Assembly (NCBI GenBank): GCA_004794785.1
Contig: SJOL01007141.1
Span: forward strand, 1,432,428 to 1,496,427
Length of the DNA stretch: 64,000 bases
From: Opisthorchis felineus
Lineage: Eukaryota > Platyhelminthes > Trematoda > Opisthorchiida > Opisthorchiidae
Direction: 5' to 3'
The notes beneath the pieces were generated by a model. The model did no database searches and was not told the origin of the DNA. It saw nothing but the letters and a program-made list of their open reading frames with translations. Positions 60,331 to 64,000 of this stretch are shown in pieces; the first letter of the stretch is position 1, and every line of letters starts with the position of its first letter. The translations under genes were made by a program, and so were the position numbers.

Positions 60331-62599
60331 TCAAACATAGAAAGTCTCTGAAAATTTTACGCATGCGGCGGAAGTAATTTCTTGTGAGCAGCTTAGTTGC
60401 TGCCACATCGAGCAGGATTAATGCATAACATCCTGTCTCTACAGAACGTAGCAATGGGTAAATCTGTATGATATCTGACTAGGCAAGGTAAACAAGAAAG
60501 TAAACACTTCTTAAATAGGAATTCCGACTACGCAAATTAAGACGTGAAGCACGCTCCTGAGTGTGAAATCAGACCAGCCATTTAACTGGCCGACGCTCAG
60601 CTGATCAAACTACCCAGGACGCTCATTCCATGTCGTGTTGTGCGCTCAAACCCTCTTGAGCCTGCCTTTTTATTAGTACCACGTGTATTTGACTTTGCAG
60701 TTTCAGGGTTTCTAAGCCCCGTTCTGCCTAATTCGCACCAATTTGGTATTTGCCGATACTCGCAGGGCTAACTGACAGTGTAAAGCGAAAGTTGTCAAAA
60801 TAAGAACTTTGATGGAAGGTGGAATAAATGTTGAACTAAAAAGTTCAGCAGGTCACAGAAGGGGCTCACTTTTGGGGTGGTGACCTCTGGCTGATAATTT
60901 CTTAGCCCGATGAATCTTTTTCAGCGTTCAGGCGCATGCATTTGACTCTGGGTTGTGCCTTTGCGACTCAGCTCGCCGAACACCCGTCCAAAGAACGTTT
61001 ATCTGGTTGTTTGCTCCTACCTCTTGAATGTTGTTCTTTCCTACAAAGTATGCTTGGACTTCTCCTCTTAGGGTAATAAAAGACAGACAGAGAAGTTTGC
61101 ATATATGCGAAGGCATGATGACTGCCCAACAGGGACAGCAAAAGAGAACAACTAAAGTTCTGTCCTGCCTACAAAAGTGAAACAAACCAATGTCACTAAG
61201 CCAGAGGGTGTTGGGATAATTGCACGATAGTTTGAAAGTCAGGCTGACCCCAGTGTACGTCCGCGCTACTTCTGCGTGGCTCATTTGACCCATTTAGGGC
61301 ATCAAGCAGAATAAAAGCTTGTGGACCGAAAAAAGGGAGTTTGTACGATGAAATCCGGTACCAAAGTCGCTAACGTCTGTGCATCAGTTAGCCGACTTCG
61401 AAAGAATCTGGCAGATAGGTGCCACATTTTCTGCGCTGTGCTAAATTTTGGATGGTGGTAAAACAACTAATACATATTTTGTATTAGGAATAGTTTCGCT
61501 TAACACCGAGAAATACAAATAACAAGACGTGAGAAAGCTTCTCAATGTAGAACAGTGGATGCTAACTTCTCTATGTATAATCGTTTGACCCAAACAAATG
61601 TTGCACAGATGAATTCTTAAAAAGTGAACTCGATTGATACCATCTGAAAGCCAAATGTGGGGTGTCAGTGTTCGTCAGAACTGATGTAGAGTTTGAGAGT
61701 CACGGAACATTTTATCAGTTCTACGAATTTTGTTTTGTTATACCGTTCACACTAAGATAAAAAAAAATAAAAACGTGTTTGACCGAGTCACCAAATAGCT
61801 GAGCTTAGGTCAACAACCGGACGACTTCAGGCGATAGCATTCGAAAGAGCAGCGTAGGCCTGTTTGTCCGTGTTCTTTGTGGTTGGCAGGCCGGGGGTAA
61901 CGCACAATCGGCCAAGCGCGCGCACAAAGTGCCTGCCTCGGGAAAGGACAAGATCTGTCGGAATAGCCACTGCGATGGTTTGGTTAGCTGGTTCACTGTC
62001 GATCCATTAGAGGCTCTGTCTTGTGTTTACACCATGGAGGTGGCAATGATGTGCTCATCTTTCCTGGTTGATAACCAGTGCCAATCTTCCGTGAGATAGT
62101 CTTATTTGAACTGAGAATGCGATAATTATGAGCAGTGTTTTTGGTGAAACCTCATTGTATTCTGAACAATTATTGCGTCGTCTTATTCCTACCTATCTCC
62201 ACGTAAGGATATGCTTTCTTCACATCAAATAAGACTGAATAGAAAATGTGATTTAGGTTGAAAAACATCGAAAGGCATTATCTCACCGTTACACGCCGAG
62301 GATCTGCAAGTTATTCAAACGACTGTGCACTGAATCAAGGGACAGGTTACCGGCAGTGATTTTATATTATATTTGTGATAGTCGAAGGGCAGACTTCGGG
62401 AGGCAGTAGGTAACAACACCTGATTTTACCAACATATAGAAATCCTAAATAGGGACTCAGAGTCCTACGAATGAAGTCAATCAATGCTGAAAAGTACTTT
62501 TGCGAAAACAAGTTTGAAGATATTAATAACTGACTGAAGAAAGCCGTAGTTTTGATCTGGCCGTGGGAACGTCTACCGATCTACGAATTATGCAGCTCT
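60331..62599. other. No supported gene; possible LINE trace
   Basis: At 60570-60640 (plus) a DQPFNWPTLS-like frame recalls the linker block of RTE elements, too short to call. A 121-codon minus frame at 60928-61293 is Cys-rich and unrecognised. The rest is featureless. Confidence 0.35.
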
Positions 62600-62765
62600 A
62601 TTTGTTTTTCTGTTCATTTAGCTGGGCAATTTGTTTGCCAGTGTTTTGCCACCAACCGAGACGACACAATGCACCGCCGAGTCTCCACGGACTGACAATG
62701 TCATTTCGGTTGGTGACGAAACGTTTACAACCAAATTGCTCAGCTCAACCAACAGAACAACGGTC
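62600..62765. mobile_element. Palindromic MITE-like element, diverged copy
   Basis: Imperfect inverted arms 62600-62661 and 62703-62765 (AGCTGGGCAATTTG..CCACCAACCGA against TCGGTTGGTGACGAAACGTT..CAAATTGCTCAGCT). The centre and GACGAAACGTTTA block match the 59.8 kb element. This is the oldest-looking copy. Confidence 0.65.
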
Positions 62766-64000
62766 AACTATGCAATCTGAGATGCCAGCATTCCCCTTGA
62801 TAGCAGTGTAGCAACTATTGATGCCAGAAACCGTGTGAACATTAAGATGCCAAAATATTGCCGTCTAAAACAAAGGTATCCACTAACAATCTTCATGGTT
62901 ATGTCCGCCGCGATGTATTTGGTCACAATCCGACTGTCATGCATTTCCTTTGCTTTTGCACATAGGTCGATTCTCCTTATAATTTATGCCCGCAATAAGT
63001 ACTGATGTGTCACAACTGTAGTACGCTATCTCCGTGTACGCATCTCCGTGTCATTCATTTGATTATCTTTATTGGGTGATGAGTCACCCATTTTCAAATG
63101 AAAGACTGCTTGGTTTACATGGACGCTGAAGTTAACGTGTTGTCAGAGCGGTCGATTTATAGTCATAAGGTTAACACAAAAATCTTTTCAGCTTTCACGA
63201 GGGTCTTTAGACCTGGTTTCTGTAAGATATATTTTGAACCGGTTCTTTGGGAGGGTTTATGGTTAGACTAAAAGTCTATTTGAGAGTGTTACCAGTTTGT
63301 CGAGTGATAACTATTCACGGAGGTAATTTATCGGTCTGAATTGAATGAGAATAACACCGTCGCCACTTTGGGCGGAAATCGATGTTTGAATGAAATTATC
63401 TTCAAAGCCGCTGCATGAATCCTCAACACACTCTATGGCTTTTCTTAGTGTGGTTTAATGGTTTGACTCAGGGTGTTTTACTATTACCGGCTGCGTCTTA
63501 TATGCATACACCTCCCCCTGTAGTCTTGACATCAATTTGATACAACCAGCTGCGGCCAAATCCAACCGCATATTATTCAATTGGCACCATACAAACGAAA
63601 AATTATTAAGCAGTATTCACTAATGGACCAAGCAAACCTTGCCAAGTCTGCTTCGAGGTTGCGATAGTAACTTCAACGTCACCAAGCCCGGTGACCTTGC
63701 GGCACATTATTAGCTGTAGTACGATGGGGTGAGGGTGACAAGCGGTTTTTCAACCAGTGATGGAACCTTGTCTCTTGCTTGTTTCGGATACGCCATTGCG
63801 ATCTGAATGGCTAGGCTGGGTCAGCATTTGGCATAGTTGCACACGTATGTCGCACCATTCAGGTTCCATAAAAGGGAGGAGGACGGCCTAATCGTATCTC
63901 TTTTGAATGAGAAACGTCCTTGATTACATTGGTTTGCAAGCAAACGGATGCAGTTTGCTGCGATGCGCAAAAAATTGCTTTTGTGACAACAAGCAGTAGT
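62766..64000. other. No supported gene
   Basis: No open frame of 60 codons or more and no repeat shared with the rest of the window. Likely intergenic or intronic. Confidence 0.45.

Overview
This window reads as nuclear DNA of a multicellular animal with large introns and a heavy repeat load, most likely a flatworm and probably a digenean fluke. The evidence is one endonuclease/reverse-transcriptase LINE family of RTE type with an (ATG)n tail present in several copies, short retroelements carrying hammerhead self-cleaving ribozymes (a class described in schistosomes and other metazoans), tRNA-like SINEs, GT..AG introns down to about 52 bp, and no compact bacterial-style gene layout. There are no rRNA genes, convincing tRNA genes, CRISPR arrays or operons. 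Species is inferred, not proven.

Layout. 0-5.3 kb: LINE debris in both orientations, including a 3' stub that abuts the next feature. 5.28-7.85 kb: a tetranucleotide microsatellite of about 638 uninterrupted units next to an ambiguous base. 11.8-12.0 kb: first hammerhead element. 13.0-15.2 kb: the best gene in the window, a plus-strand threonine-rich protein with two phase-matched exons and a probable 9-nt microexon. 18.6-19.0 kb: second hammerhead element. 20.8 kb: a possible terminal exon with a hydrophobic tail. 26.0-26.5 kb: a small two-exon minus-strand gene for a single-pass membrane protein. 27.0-29.4 kb: the longest LINE, with an almost intact reverse transcriptase. 29.7-33.2 kb: two possible exons of a membrane protein with a retroelement in the intron. 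34-38.8 kb and 46 kb: more hammerhead elements. 43.4-45.3 kb: inverted fragments of a second RTE-like LINE. 54.8-56.7 kb: a possible small multi-exon gene. 58-62.8 kb: LINE remnants and palindromic MITE-like elements.

The most interesting system is the hammerhead family. A 310-bp monomer, delimited exactly by two hammerhead cleavage positions, occurs at 46129-46438. The ribozyme at 46402-46444 keeps the full catalytic core, stem II, stem I and a palindromic ACCGGU stem III, the design expected of dimer-active hammerheads. At least seven loci carry this family at different stages of core decay. Four have an inverted 5' half, as produced by twin priming, and four are bracketed by 10-17 bp direct repeats, which points to insertion by LINE machinery. 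This looks like a flatworm retrozyme or SINE-like population (self-cleaving, probably circular RNA intermediate) moved in trans.

Exon calls outside the 13-15 kb gene rest on splice signals and reading frame alone. Open frames of 30-160 codons arise by chance in a window this size, so these calls carry low confidence.
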